A stretch of DNA of 64,000 nucleotides from Flammeovirgaceae bacterium (GCA_016712035.1 JADJRT010000004.1:285543-349542), one strand, 5' to 3'; shown: positions 9,652 through 19,654, counted from the stretch's first letter. A program made the numbers and translations. The notes: a model not told the origin generated them from the sequence alone.

Positions 9652-10775
9652 ATGATTAGTTACATTATTTGGAACGGCAGCCCTGAAATCTTCTCTATAG
9701 GTACATTTTCACTTCGTTGGTATGGCATAATGTTTGCCATTGGCTTTCTATTAAGTCAGCAGGTTCTATATTATATCTATCGCAAAGAAGGCAAGCCCGA
9801 AAAAGATGTAGATACGCTTACTATTTATATGGTTGTTGCTACCATACTTGGCGCGCGTTTAGGCCATGTAATTTTCTATCAGCCCGAACTGTTTGTTACT
9901 GACCCCCTAAGCATCCTGTTGCCCTTCGAGTTTTCGCCATTTAAGTTTACGGGTTTACAAGGGTTGGCTAGCCATGGTGGTGCATTTGGAATTCTATTTG
10001 CTCTGTGGCTTTACAGTCGTAAAAAGAAGCCGGGCCAAAATTATATTCAGGTGCTGGATCGAATTGTGATTGTAGTTGCCCTAACAGGCGCATTGATCCG
10101 CTTTGGTAATTTTTTCAATTCAGAAATTATAGGGCTACCCTCCAATAATCCTTTCAGTGTTGTATTTATTAATCGCGTAACAGAGGGTATTAAAGATTAT
10201 AAGGGTGGAAACAACCCGGTCGAATTCATAACCGTAGAAAAAAGACAAAAACTTACCCGAAGGTGCTAATGGCAGAGTACCCATAAATATTTATGTGATC
10301 TTCAAAAATGGCACCAGTCAGCCCGATGCAGTTTCCTTTTTGCAAAGTGACATCAAACATTTCCTGACATTTTATAATGAGTTTGTTGATGAACCTCCAA
10401 CTACACCTCTTAATTACCAGATCGATGTTGATCCGAATGGCAGTCTGGGTGCGCGCATAAGTACCTTTGGCATCGCGCGTCATCCGGCTCAGTTATACGA
10501 GTCCATTTCCTGTGTTATCCTATTCCTTATCCTCTTTATGATGTGGTATAAGCACAAAGAAAATTTACCAACCGGAAGAATTTTCGGGGGTGTTCATGAT
10601 CGTATTGTGGAGTTTGCGATTTTGCTATGAATTTTTAAAAGAGAACCAGGTTTCGTTTGAAGATAAACTACCCCTGAATATGGGGCAGATTTTAAGTATT
10701 CCATTAGTGATTGTTGGTGTCCTTATTTTGATTTGGTCTTACCGGAATCAACCCAATAAAACGCAAGCTAACTAA
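9652..10775 (+). CDS. lgt: prolipoprotein diacylglyceryl transferase, two frameshifts
   Basis: Lgt adds diacylglycerol to the lipobox cysteine of prolipoproteins in the inner membrane, the first step of lipoprotein maturation. The repaired protein is about 374 residues with around seven membrane spans. Family motifs are visible: ILGARLGHVIFYQPE and the Lgt signature GALIRFGNFFNSEIIG. The middle segment carries IARHPAQLYES, also conserved. Indels occur at about 10245 and 10595. The ATG at 9652 is preferred over an upstream TTG because it gives the usual MISYI start. The window encodes many lipoproteins that would be its substrates. Confidence 0.94.
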
Positions 10776-10798
10776 ATTGAATAACGGGAGACACTGGC

Positions 10799-12223
10799 AT
10801 GTGGGCATTGATTATCGGTATTTTTAGTTTTACATCTCAGCAAACTGCGGATACTGTAATCACAAGACAAACCCCCGATTCGTTGGTGAACAGGATTGTT
10901 ACCGTCAATAGGGTACTTATTATCGGTAACAAAATTACCCGAGAAGGAATTATTTCCCGTGAACTCTCCCTTAAAACCGGAGATACTGTGAGCACCCATA
11001 GAATGCGAGAGATTCTGTCGAAAGACCAACAAAAAATTTACAATACCCGCTTATTCAATTCAGCAACGGTAAAGTGGTTAGAAGTTACTGCCAATAAAGT
11101 GGACCTATTAGTGGAAGTGAGTGAGCGTTGGTATACATTTCCTGTACCTATCTTTGAACTCTCCGATCGAAATTTTAATGAATGGTGGCAAAATTACAAT
11201 CATGATTTAAGCCGGGTTAATTATGGATTGCGTTTATACCAATACAACTTCAGAGGCCGAAATGAAACCCTTCGATTCACGGCTCAATTTGGATTTACCA
11301 GACGGTTTGAGTTAAGCTATCGTATCCCTTATATCGATCGCAAGCAAAAGCATGGATTAATTTTTGACTTTCGTTACGCGGAGCCTAAAAACATGGCTTA
11401 TCAAACAGCTGAACATAAACTCGAGTTTCTGGAAGGTAGAGAAATATTAAGAACGAGTTTCGAATCAGCCATTACCTATACGTTTAGAAAGTCTTTTTAT
11501 ACCACGCATTCTTTTTCCCTGAGTTACCTCGATAACCACGTTAGAGATACCATTGTTAATTTGAATCCTAACTTTTATGGTAATGGCGAAGATCACCAAG
11601 AATTTGGAGCTTTTACCTATTCGTTCAATTCAGAACATAGAGATGTTGTGGCCTATCCACTGATCGGGTATCAACTTACTGCCATTCTTCAAAAATCAGG
11701 ATTGGGTTTTGGTACCGATGTAAATCAGTGGGAGATTAACTTAACCTACTCACGATTTCTTGACTTAAAGAGAAATTTTTACCTATCCAATTTCTCGTCC
11801 GTGTATTTAAGCACTCCTTCCGATCAACCGTATTCCATGTTTAGCGCGTTGGGCTATCGAAGGCAGTTGGTCAAGGGATATGAAGTTTATGTTATTGAAG
11901 GACCCACTTTTTTATTAAACAAAACCACATTCCGCAAAAAAATATTTTCACGAAACTGGAACATTGAGGAGATGCCCATAGAACAGTTTCGTTATTTTCC
12001 ACTCACCATTTACCTAAAGAGTTATGTCGACTTAGGCTATGTTGAAAACTATCCTTATTATCAAGAGCGGAATTTGAATACTCAATTATCAAATCATTTA
12101 CTCGCAGGTATGGGTGCGGGTCTTGATATTGTTACCGCTTATGATGCTGTGCTGAGATTGGAATACACCTTTACTCGCAACAAAACGCAAGGCTTCTTCT
12201 TTCACCTGAAAAAGGAATTCTAG
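10799..12223 (+). CDS. BamA/TamA-like outer-membrane protein
   Basis: A 474-residue outer-membrane beta-barrel protein of the BamA/TamA (surface antigen) superfamily. One POTRA-like module at about residues 35-105 includes ITREGIISRELSLKTGD and YNTRLFNSATVKW, and is followed by a barrel rich in alternating aromatic and polar residues (about 120-474). The last residue is phenylalanine, the usual barrel-ending signal. A short hydrophobic N-terminus may be a signal peptide, although it is weaker than usual. A role in outer-membrane protein insertion is inferred from the fold only; the single POTRA makes it shorter than true BamA. Its stop overlaps that of the convergent gene. Confidence 0.75.
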   Translation: MWALIIGIFSFTSQQTADTVITRQTPDSLVNRIVTVNRVLIIGNKITREGIISRELSLKTGDTVSTHRMREILSKDQQKIYNTRLFNSATVKWLEVTANKVDLLVEVSERWYTFPVPIFELSDRNFNEWWQNYNHDLSRVNYGLRLYQYNFRGRNETLRFTAQFGFTRRFELSYRIPYIDRKQKHGLIFDFRYAEPKNMAYQTAEHKLEFLEGREILRTSFESAITYTFRKSFYTTHSFSLSYLDNHVRDTIVNLNPNFYGNGEDHQEFGAFTYSFNSEHRDVVAYPLIGYQLTAILQKSGLGFGTDVNQWEINLTYSRFLDLKRNFYLSNFSSVYLSTPSDQPYSMFSALGYRRQLVKGYEVYVIEGPTFLLNKTTFRKKIFSRNWNIEEMPIEQFRYFPLTIYLKSYVDLGYVENYPYYQERNLNTQLSNHLLAGMGAGLDIVTAYDAVLRLEYTFTRNKTQGFFFHLKKEF

Positions 12224-12834
12224 TACTTCTTATAGACTTTTCTTTTTCCCTTCACAAACTGATACCAGGTACCCGTTGGGTTTCCATCTTTATAAGAACC
12301 AATAAATTCTAACTCACCTGCAGTAGTATAAAATTTCCACTCGCCATCTTCCAATCCATTGCGATAGCCTCCTTCCTGAATACGAATTCCAAAATCATTA
12401 AATAATACGGTTGGCCCATGGGGCTGCCCCTTCTCATAATTTATCAAACGTTCCACCGTACCATTTTGAAAATAGTAAACCAGGTACCATCATATTCACT
12501 TGCTTTGTATAACCCTTTTCTGAGAAGCGCTCCGTTTTTATGATAATACCAGGCCGAATCCGTCAACCTACCTTGCACCCAGGTTTCCTTTCCCTGCAAA
12601 GTATCATTCGGATAGAAGTATAAAATCTTGCCATCCAACATACCCCGGGTATACTGTTCTATAGCGTTTCGGTTTCCATTCGGATAAAAATATTTCCACT
12701 CACCTGATTTTTTGCCCATCAGACAAACTGCCGGTTGCGCGCACTTCCCCGGTAGGGTAACGCTCAATCAAAGGTTGCCCCTGAATTTGGTGAGTCAACC
12801 CAATCACTAAGAGAAGAAGAAATATATGTTGCAA
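12220..12834 (-). CDS. MORN-repeat (YwqK-like) secreted protein, two frameshifts
   Basis: A repeat protein of about 204 residues built from MORN-2/YwqK-type units such as SGEWKYFYPNGNRNAIEQY, NGLEDGEWKFYTTAGELEF and GNPTGTWYQF. Databases often label this family an antitoxin, but nothing here supports a toxin partner. An N-terminal hydrophobic stretch (HIFLLLLVIGLTHQIQG) looks like a signal peptide, from TTG at 12832-12834. Indels at about 12710 and 12465 interrupt the frame. Its last bases overlap the convergent BamA-like gene: the sequence CTAG at 12220-12223 supplies both stop codons. Confidence 0.75.
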
Positions 12835-12866
12835 ATTTTTTATATTGTTAAACAATCCATTTTCCC

Positions 12867-13694
12867 ATGTCGCGATTTATTCACCTCTTAGCAGTCGTGC
12901 TGATCGTAAAAATAGGAAATGCCCAGAGTATCTCCACGCAAATGGGAGCTCGGGCTGTAGGGATGGGCTTTGCTTCGTCAGGTGTTACAGATGAATGGAG
13001 CCTATTCAACAATATCGGTTCCTTAGGTGCTGCAGATCGGGTAAGTGTGGCCGCTGCTTACGAACTGAGAACGCAACGCATCGATGCAAATCGATTGGCT
13101 TTTGCTTTTAACGCTCCTATTCGTTGGGGGGTTACTTCCGTGGGGGCTTTCCGCTTTGGTGACGATCTCTATAATGAGCAAATGGTTTCGCTGGGGTTCG
13201 GCAACAAGTTTGGAATTGCCTCGTTGGGAGTTAAAGCAAATTACATTCAATATCAGGCCGATGGCTTTGGGACTTATGGAGCGGTAAGTATTGACTTTGG
13301 TGGTCTTGCGGAACTCACCGATCAACTCTCCATAGGCGCATACATTACCAATCTTAATCAGGCAAAACTCAACACAGATTATGATGCCGAAAACATATCT
13401 ACTCGACTTACCGCTGGCATTACCTTCACACCAAATAAAAACCTCATTATAACTACTGAAATTGATAAAGACATAGCCTACGAAGCAATCTGGAGAACGG
13501 GTATGGAATACTCATTCAAGGAAAAGTTCTTAATTAGAACAGGTTTTAATCTCAACCCGCAATCGGGATTTTTTGGGTTAGGCGTAAAAAGAAAAAAAAT
13601 CCGTGCCGATTATGCTATTCAATTTAACTCACTGTTAGGCGCCAGTCATCAAGCGGCTGTTAGTTATTGGTTTGACCAACAAGAAAAGAAATGA
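12867..13694 (+). CDS. PorV/PorQ-like outer-membrane beta-barrel protein
   Basis: A 275-residue predicted outer-membrane barrel. A signal peptide (MSRFIHLLAVVLIVKIGNAQ) is followed by QMGARAVGMGFASSGVTDEW, a motif shared by PorV, PorQ and other FadL-like Bacteroidota proteins. The rest alternates in barrel fashion, with repeated GVKANYIQYQADGFGTYG-like strands. The function is unknown; homologues include type IX secretion components and lipid or hydrophobe channels, but I see no other type IX genes nearby. The stop overlaps the next start as ATGA, so the two genes are translationally coupled. Confidence 0.75.
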   Translation: MSRFIHLLAVVLIVKIGNAQSISTQMGARAVGMGFASSGVTDEWSLFNNIGSLGAADRVSVAAAYELRTQRIDANRLAFAFNAPIRWGVTSVGAFRFGDDLYNEQMVSLGFGNKFGIASLGVKANYIQYQADGFGTYGAVSIDFGGLAELTDQLSIGAYITNLNQAKLNTDYDAENISTRLTAGITFTPNKNLIITTEIDKDIAYEAIWRTGMEYSFKEKFLIRTGFNLNPQSGFFGLGVKRKKIRADYAIQFNSLLGASHQAAVSYWFDQQEKK

Positions 13695-15748
13695 AGCCTG
13701 TAACTTATGTTTTAGTAGGAATCTTCATTTCTATAACGACTGTTGCTCAAGACTTTCCCCGAAAAGATTTAGACCTGCAGCGGTTAGTGGATGAAATTCT
13801 TGCCGTTCAAGATGATGACTTCAACTATCAGGAACTCTATGAAAATTTGGCTCAGCTATTGAGCAATCCTGTCAACCTGAATCTGATCACCAAAGAACAA
13901 CTACAGGCACTCTACTTTCTTACCGATGCTCAAATTCAATCACTGCTTGTCTATCGTGAAGAAGCAGGACCCTTTTTATCTATTTATGAATTACAAAGCG
14001 TTCCTGGTCTAGATCGAAACTCGTTTATAAAATTAATACCATTTGTCACGGTGGCCGATCCCTCTTCGAGAATAAATAAATCACTTTGGCTAAGAGTTGT
14101 AAAAGAAAAGAATAACTATTTAGTCTTTCAATTTGACCGAACACTTGAACAAAAAAGAGGATATAAAGATGATATACCTCTCACGAGCCAGTATGCAGGA
14201 TCACCCAATAGAATTTATACCCGCTTTCGTACAAGTCACGCAGGCGATTTCAGTTTTGGATTTACGATGGAGAAAGATGCCGGAGAGCAAATACGCTGGG
14301 CGCCATCCAAGCAACAATTTGGTCTCGATTTTCTTTCCTTTCATGCCCAGATTCTTAATAAAGGAAAATTGAAAAATCTGATCGTGGGCGATTATCAGGC
14401 GCAATTTGGCCAAGGGCTTATTCTCGGATCGGCTTTTGGTATTGGTAAAAGTGCTGAGGCCGTTACAACCATCAGGCGACCTAACATTGGCTTTATGCCT
14501 TATAGTTCGCTGTATGAGGCCGGCTATTTTCGAGGAGCAGCCCTCACCTATTCTATAAACAAACGACTGTCTATTCATGGACTCTTCTCATTCAGAGGTC
14601 GTGATGGAAACCTGAACAAAGATTCTACAGCCGATCGCAGTTTAGTTTCATCCTTGAGTTATACCGGTTTACATAGAACAATTAGCGAAATAAATAATAG
14701 AAATATTATGAATGAAAGTAATATGGCCTCCATTATAAGCTACAAACAAAAAGCGTTGGATGCTGGCATTATCATTCATCATACAGAATTTAGTATTCCG
14801 GTATTAAGAGCCCCCACTGTCTACAATCAATTTTACTTTCAAGGGAATCGGAATACCAATGTGGGTGCCTATCTTAACTATAGTTATAAAAACGTAGCAT
14901 TTTTTAGCGAACTTGCCCATACGCTTGATCAGGGTTTTGCGATTACCGCAGGATTAATCAGCAACCTCACCGCGAGACTGGATATGTCCATACTTCTTCG
15001 AAAATTTGATCGTGACTATCAAAGTTTTTACAGCAATGCGCTGTCTGAAAGTTCTACACCACAAAACGAACAAGGTGTGTACTGGGGCTGGAAATATACA
15101 TTCAATAAAAAATATTCCTTCTCCGGTTATGTAGACCTATTTCACTTTCCGTGGCTGCGCTACCGAAGTTATGTTCCCTCCTCTGGTAACGAATGGCTTT
15201 TTCGGTTTAACTACAAACCCACAAGAAATATTTTATTGTTTGTACAGGCATTCGAAGAAACTAAAGTTATTAATCTCTCCACAGAAAATAATTTATATCA
15301 AACGGCTCCCGGTATAAAAAGAAATTACTGGATCAATCTTGACTACTCCATTACGCCATCCATAACATTAAAAACGCGTGCCCAATTTAATACCTACCAA
15401 TTGAATGGTACCAACACGCAAGGGATGGCTATACTTCAGGACCTAACCTGGCAGTACCGAAAATTATCCATCAGTGGCCGATACGCACTTATCGACACCG
15501 ATTCTTATGATAACCGAGTGTATGTTTATGAAAAAGATGTTTGGCTTGCATTTACCTTTCCGGCTTACTATGGGGTTGGTGTAAGAAACTATCTTTTAGT
15601 CCAATATGCCTTTACAAAAGACCTGGACGTTTGGCTGCGGTGGGGGCATGACCGCTTTACCGATCGCGACACGATTGGGTCGAGTGGCGAAACCGTTGAG
15701 GGAAATTCCCAAAATGATCTTAGATTTCAGGTGCGAATCAGATTTTAA
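13691..15748 (+). CDS. helix-hairpin-helix domain outer-membrane barrel protein
   Basis: A 685-residue exported protein. The signal peptide is at residues 1-20 (ending VAQ). Residues about 25-120 hold ComEA-like helix-hairpin-helix repeats: NPVNLNLITKEQLQALYFL, LLVYREEAGPFLSIYELQ and VPGLDRNSFIKL. The remaining 550 residues look like a large beta barrel ending in VRIRF. In Bacteroidota such proteins are conserved but uncharacterised; the HHH modules usually bind DNA, which makes a DNA-contacting outer-membrane protein an attractive but unproven idea. The ATG overlaps the stop of the upstream PorV-like gene. Confidence 0.8.
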   Translation: MKPVTYVLVGIFISITTVAQDFPRKDLDLQRLVDEILAVQDDDFNYQELYENLAQLLSNPVNLNLITKEQLQALYFLTDAQIQSLLVYREEAGPFLSIYELQSVPGLDRNSFIKLIPFVTVADPSSRINKSLWLRVVKEKNNYLVFQFDRTLEQKRGYKDDIPLTSQYAGSPNRIYTRFRTSHAGDFSFGFTMEKDAGEQIRWAPSKQQFGLDFLSFHAQILNKGKLKNLIVGDYQAQFGQGLILGSAFGIGKSAEAVTTIRRPNIGFMPYSSLYEAGYFRGAALTYSINKRLSIHGLFSFRGRDGNLNKDSTADRSLVSSLSYTGLHRTISEINNRNIMNESNMASIISYKQKALDAGIIIHHTEFSIPVLRAPTVYNQFYFQGNRNTNVGAYLNYSYKNVAFFSELAHTLDQGFAITAGLISNLTARLDMSILLRKFDRDYQSFYSNALSESSTPQNEQGVYWGWKYTFNKKYSFSGYVDLFHFPWLRYRSYVPSSGNEWLFRFNYKPTRNILLFVQAFEETKVINLSTENNLYQTAPGIKRNYWINLDYSITPSITLKTRAQFNTYQLNGTNTQGMAILQDLTWQYRKLSISGRYALIDTDSYDNRVYVYEKDVWLAFTFPAYYGVGVRNYLLVQYAFTKDLDVWLRWGHDRFTDRDTIGSSGETVEGNSQNDLRFQVRIRF

Positions 15749-15759
15749 TCAAATTAGCC

Positions 15760-15864
15760 ATGCATGCTGTTAAATTAATTACGCCTACCGTTCTATTTAT
15801 CATGTGTCTTGGATTGGCGCTCTTCGTCTTCTTATATCGATACATTTTTCGGAAAAAAGATTGA
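15760..15864 (+). CDS. possible 34-aa single-span membrane protein
   Basis: A short frame from ATG at 15760 to TGA at 15862-15864 encodes MHAVKLITPTVLFIMCLGLA followed by LFVFLYRYIFRKKD. It has one hydrophobic segment of about 20 residues and a positive tail, a layout common in small membrane subunits. It lies 11 bases after the HHH-barrel gene. No homologue is recognised. The rest of the spacer to 16046 shows nothing clear. Confidence 0.4.
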   Translation: MHAVKLITPTVLFIMCLGLALFVFLYRYIFRKKD

Positions 15865-16046
15865 TAGTTATTACATGTGCATGGCTTAGGTCAATTTATT
15901 CGCCTTGGAATTTCTCTAATTCTATGAATCTGGGTAAGTTTAACCTTAGTTTAGTTATCCTATCGTCTGTTACGTGAACTTACCGAAACACATCGTATGG
16001 TATGACTAAAGATTTGCAGATTGTCCCTAACCTAATAGTTATCTCC

Positions 16047-16793
16047 ATGAGAAAAATCAATTTTATCTTTGCCTTCATTCTGGTTTCGCTGGTTCTGTTA
16101 TCTATAGCCTCCTTTACCTTTGCACAGACCACAAAAAAAACCCTGGAATTACCTGAGTTCAAGAGCATCTACGTAAACTCGAATTATACGGTTTATGTAA
16201 AGCAGACGAATAAACAGGAAGTAACCGTTGAGGCCCTCACGGAAATCTGGGAATTAACTTCCGTTAAAGTGGAGAATGGTGTACTGATGGTCAATGTTGA
16301 TCGCAAACCAGACACTCCGAATAAAAGCATTTGGGCCAAGATTGATGATATCAAAGTGAAGCCTACTATGAAAATTATGGTAAGTGTTAAGAATATCAAT
16401 GAACTTCAGGTTAATGGCGGTGGGAAAATAATTTCTGAAAATTCCATTGCCTCAGATTACATGAGTTTATCCGTTGCTGGCAGTGGCGGTATTGAACTTG
16501 ACTTGAAGGGAAATAATTTAAAGACCGAAATCAGTGGTGCCGGTAACGTAACATTAAAAGGATACGCATCAACGAATGATATCGTTATGAGTGGCAGTGG
16601 TACAATGAATGCCTACTCCTGTGAATTAGAGTCTGTAAAAATAAAAATGAGTGGCTCCGGTACTTGTGAGCTTACTGCCTCAGCCTCGCTGGATGCTGTT
16701 GTGTTAGGTAGTGGTGTTATTAAGCACAAAGGCAATACCAAAAACGTTACAAAGAAAGTATACGGATCGGGGTCGGTTGATAGGGCGTACTAA
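16047..16793 (+). CDS. DUF2807 (head GIN) secreted protein
   Basis: A 248-residue exported protein of the DUF2807 putative auto-transporter adhesin, head GIN domain family. A signal peptide ends near ASFTFAQ. The mature part is a repetitive beta-solenoid-like sequence with recurring G-S-G units: SVAGSGGIELDLKGN, EISGAGNVTLKGYAS, VMSGSGTMNAY and KMSGSGTCELTA. The role in Bacteroidota is unknown; a surface or periplasmic structural role is inferred. ATG at 16047 is chosen over an upstream in-frame start at 16002 because it begins directly at the signal peptide. Confidence 0.85.
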   Translation: MRKINFIFAFILVSLVLLSIASFTFAQTTKKTLELPEFKSIYVNSNYTVYVKQTNKQEVTVEALTEIWELTSVKVENGVLMVNVDRKPDTPNKSIWAKIDDIKVKPTMKIMVSVKNINELQVNGGGKIISENSIASDYMSLSVAGSGGIELDLKGNNLKTEISGAGNVTLKGYASTNDIVMSGSGTMNAYSCELESVKIKMSGSGTCELTASASLDAVVLGSGVIKHKGNTKNVTKKVYGSGSVDRAY

Positions 16794-16802
16794 ATTTAAT
16801 TG

Positions 16803-16835
16803 GTTGCTGGTTGCTAGTCGGTAGTGACCAGCAAC
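16803..16835. repeat. 9-bp inverted repeat after DUF2807 gene
   Basis: GTTGCTGGT at 16803-16811 pairs with ACCAGCAAC at 16827-16835. Similar words (GGTTGCCGGTAACTGGTTACC) reappear at 16986-17006. This is probably an intergenic repeat family member and possibly a weak transcription stop. Confidence 0.5.
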
Positions 16836-16881
16836 TAGTAACGAGTCTTAATCCAATCCTTGGCTCTTCGTAATTTGCAAT

Positions 16882-16957
16882 TCCTAGCTCTAAATAAAAT
16901 GGATTTTAAATCCAACCCCAATCTTGCTTCGAGATTACAAATCTCGAAGAGCTAGGA
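16882..16957. repeat. nested inverted repeats
   Basis: An outer 10-bp pair (TCCTAGCTCT at 16882-16891 with AGAGCTAGGA at 16948-16957) encloses a perfect inner hairpin (CTTCGAGATT at 16927-16936, three-base loop, AATCTCGAAG at 16940-16949). It lies between the convergent DUF2807 and ggt genes. The form resembles a small REP- or MITE-like element. Confidence 0.6.
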
Positions 16958-17017
16958 TCTACAATTCCGAATGACAGATAAAATTGGTTGCCGGTAACTG
17001 GTTACCACCAACTAATC

Positions 17018-18885
17018 TCACCATCCAATTCCATAATCCTCACCATGATTACTGGATCCTCCCCAGAAGGTGCCATGGACCCAATCAAAATAAATGGCGT
17101 TAATCGGGCCACTAGTTCTATCCTGATAGCTTATGTTATAACCCATGCGCGACAATTCCTTGCGCGACCAAGGTGGCATCTCGCTGTTTAAGGTTAACCC
17201 ACCGGCACTCCTTTCATGATCACCAAAACTAGAGTACATCTGTAAAGTTTTGAAACTTGGCGCTTCACAAGCTTCCTGAACCGTCATGTTAAACTCAACC
17301 ATGTTTAGAAAGAATTGTAACAATAGTTGGTCTTGTTCATCCCCCGCTTGTTTGGCAAACGATAAAAATGGTTTCCCATCTTTCAAGGCCATGCTGGGTG
17401 TAAGCGTAACGCGAGGACGTTTACCAGGCTCAACAACATTAAATGGATTTTCTTTTGGATCAAGTACAAAGGACTGCATACGCTGACTTAAGCCCACACC
17501 TGTATTTCCGGCAATGCATGCTGGCACCCAACCACCACTTGGTGTGATCGAGACTACCCATCCCTCCGCATCCGTTGCTTCTACCGATGTGGTACCTGCT
17601 GTAAAGGCTTCCATAAATTTCTCGTCAGGGTGCAAGTTGTTTCGTTGCAACGATGATTGACTCGTGCCCCACTTCTTCAATAAGTCCTGATAAGGATTTT
17701 GTTTCCCTTCAAAGCCATAAGGATCTCCAGGGCCAATAGTTGGATCGTTACGTTCTGGGTTGATTAGCTTCATCCGCTCTTTTGCGTACTCTTTAGAAAG
17801 CAATACATGCATTGGGGCAGGAGTTCCAAAGGACGGATCGCCATAGTAAAAATCACGATCTGCGAAAGCAAGATTCATAGCCTGATAAACTGTGTGAATG
17901 TATCGGGTTGAATTGTACCCCATACTTTTTAAATCATAATTCTCCAGGATGTTGAGAGTTTGAAGCAAAGCCGGACCTTGCGTCCATTGCTGTAGTTTAT
18001 AAACGTCTATGCCCCGATAGTTGGTAGTGGTTGGCTCTTCAATTTTTACTTTCCAGTTAGCCAAGTCTTGCTCGGTAATTAAGCCACCTTGCTCTTGGGT
18101 TCCCCGTGCTATTTCCTTGGCAATATCGCCTTTATAAAAACGATCGTATGCAGCGTAGATAGCATCCTTGCGATTCTTTCCTTTCTTTAAAGCTTGCTGC
18201 TCTGCGTCTACCAATTTTTGTAATGTGGCCAATAAATCTTTTTGTACAAAAACTTCTCCCGCATCCGGAGCTTCTCGCTTTTGACCCAAATGAGGCAGAA
18301 ACACTTTCTTTGAATAAGGCCATTCTTTATTTTATCCTTGCCACGCTCAATAGCGTTGGCAGTTTGTGCTTCTATCGGATAACCAGAAGCTAATTCCATA
18401 GCTGGAGCTAAAACTTCTTTCAAACTCATGGTACCATACTCGGCCAACATGGTCATCAACCCTCCAGGAGTACCGGGTGTAACTGCTGCCAATGGTCCGA
18501 ACTCGGGAGGGTACTTCATCCCCTTATTCTTATAAAACTCTGCGGTAGCCCCAGTTGGCGCTACTCCGAGGGCGTTAATGGCAATTACCTTTTTTGTTTT
18601 AGGATTGTAGATAAGCGCCTGGGTTTCTCCCCCCCAACTGAGTACATCCCACATGGTGGCTGTTGCCGCTAACATAGCGCAAGAAGCATCAATAGCATTA
18701 CCCCCTTTTGTAAAAATCATAGCCCCTGCTGTGGCAGCCAAAGGTTTACCGGTAATTGCCATCCAGTGCTTTCCATGGAGTGGCGGTTTTTGAGTAGTTA
18801 CCGGAAAATTATTAAACGATTGACCTGTAGCCAGGAAACTGGCCCCTGCCACAATTACACCAAGAAGAAGTTGTTTTATTTTCAT
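17018..18885 (-). CDS. ggt: gamma-glutamyltransferase family protein, one frameshift
   Basis: A secreted gamma-glutamyltranspeptidase-family enzyme that would cleave or transfer the gamma-glutamyl group of glutathione-like substrates. A signal peptide (ending FLATGQS) starts at 18885. The large-subunit region shows GGNAIDASCAMLAATATMW. An indel at about 18300 breaks the frame, after which the sequence continues to FTAGTTSVEATDAEGWVVS, where the first residue of the small subunit, the autoprocessing threonine, is expected in GTTS. The repaired length is about 620 residues. The motif after the threonine differs from the classical TTHFSVVD, placing it in a divergent subfamily, so glutathione may not be the substrate. 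Confidence 0.9.
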
Positions 18886-18996
18886 CGCATTTTCGATTAG
18901 CTTTCACGTAAGGTTAAAGGCTAAAATACAGAATTACACCTTCATCCAAACTATACGAAAGCCTGATGGATGAATAGCTACATCAACGGAAAAAAT

Positions 18997-19464
18997 ATGA
19001 ATTCAGACTTGATCCATAAGTTTTACACGGCCTTTCAAAAGCGAGATTGGCAGACGATGAACGGTTGCTATCATCCTGAAGCAACATTTTACGATCCGGC
19101 TTTTCGACAGCTTAGCATAACTGATGCGAAAGCCATGTGGCACATGCTGTGCATCAATGCTAAAGATTTTGAATTGCAGTTTTCAAATGTAACGAGCTTA
19201 GGAAATACCGGTTCTTGCGATTGGCAAGCTTCCTACTCTTTCTCTAAGACAGGCCGCAAGGTAAATAATCATATTCAGGCAAGTTTTACTTTTAAGGATG
19301 GCTTGATTATAAGCCATAAGGACGAATTTGATCTCTGGAAATGGAGCCAGATGGCCTTAGGTTTAACTGGGCTTTTACTTGGGTGGACTCCCTACTTAAA
19401 GAACAAAATCAATCAAAATGCCCTAAAAAGCCTTAAAAAGTTCAAACAAGAAAGATCATCGTAA
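18997..19464 (+). CDS. NTF2-like (SnoaL-type) protein
   Basis: A 155-residue protein with the NTF2/SnoaL alpha-plus-beta cone pattern: HKFYTAFQKRDWQTMNGCYH, then ATFYDPAFRQL, AMWHMLC and ASFTFKDGLIISHKDEFD. Such proteins are either small hydrolases/isomerases or non-enzymatic ligand binders; no substrate can be read from the sequence. A hydrophobic segment, QMALGLTGLLLGWTPYL, near the C-terminus is normal for this Bacteroidota subgroup. ATG at 18997 is chosen because it starts directly before the first helix; an in-frame ATG at 18970 also exists. Confidence 0.75.
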   Translation: MNSDLIHKFYTAFQKRDWQTMNGCYHPEATFYDPAFRQLSITDAKAMWHMLCINAKDFELQFSNVTSLGNTGSCDWQASYSFSKTGRKVNNHIQASFTFKDGLIISHKDEFDLWKWSQMALGLTGLLLGWTPYLKNKINQNALKSLKKFKQERSS

Positions 19465-19511
19465 AGAAATGAATTGCCATGTAAGGATAAAAACTTGGTT
19501 TAAAGGCCCAT

Positions 19512-19544
19512 TTTGAGGATAATTAAAAAAAACTCTTACCTTTG
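19512..19544 (+). promoter_or_regulatory. Bacteroidota-type promoter of the RRM gene
   Basis: TTTG at 19512-19515, a 21-base spacer, then a perfect -7 element TACCTTTG at 19537-19544. It is one of the clearest promoters in the window. It implies a 5' leader of about 100 bases before the RRM gene, long enough for post-transcriptional control. Confidence 0.75.
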
Positions 19545-19654
19545 ATTTGTTAATTAGATAATTCCCACCTAAGTACTCCACCAAATCGAGTTTATTTATC
19601 GGCAGGCCTTATTGAGTTAGCAAGAACATTTATAACTTAATTTCAAAAACGAAA

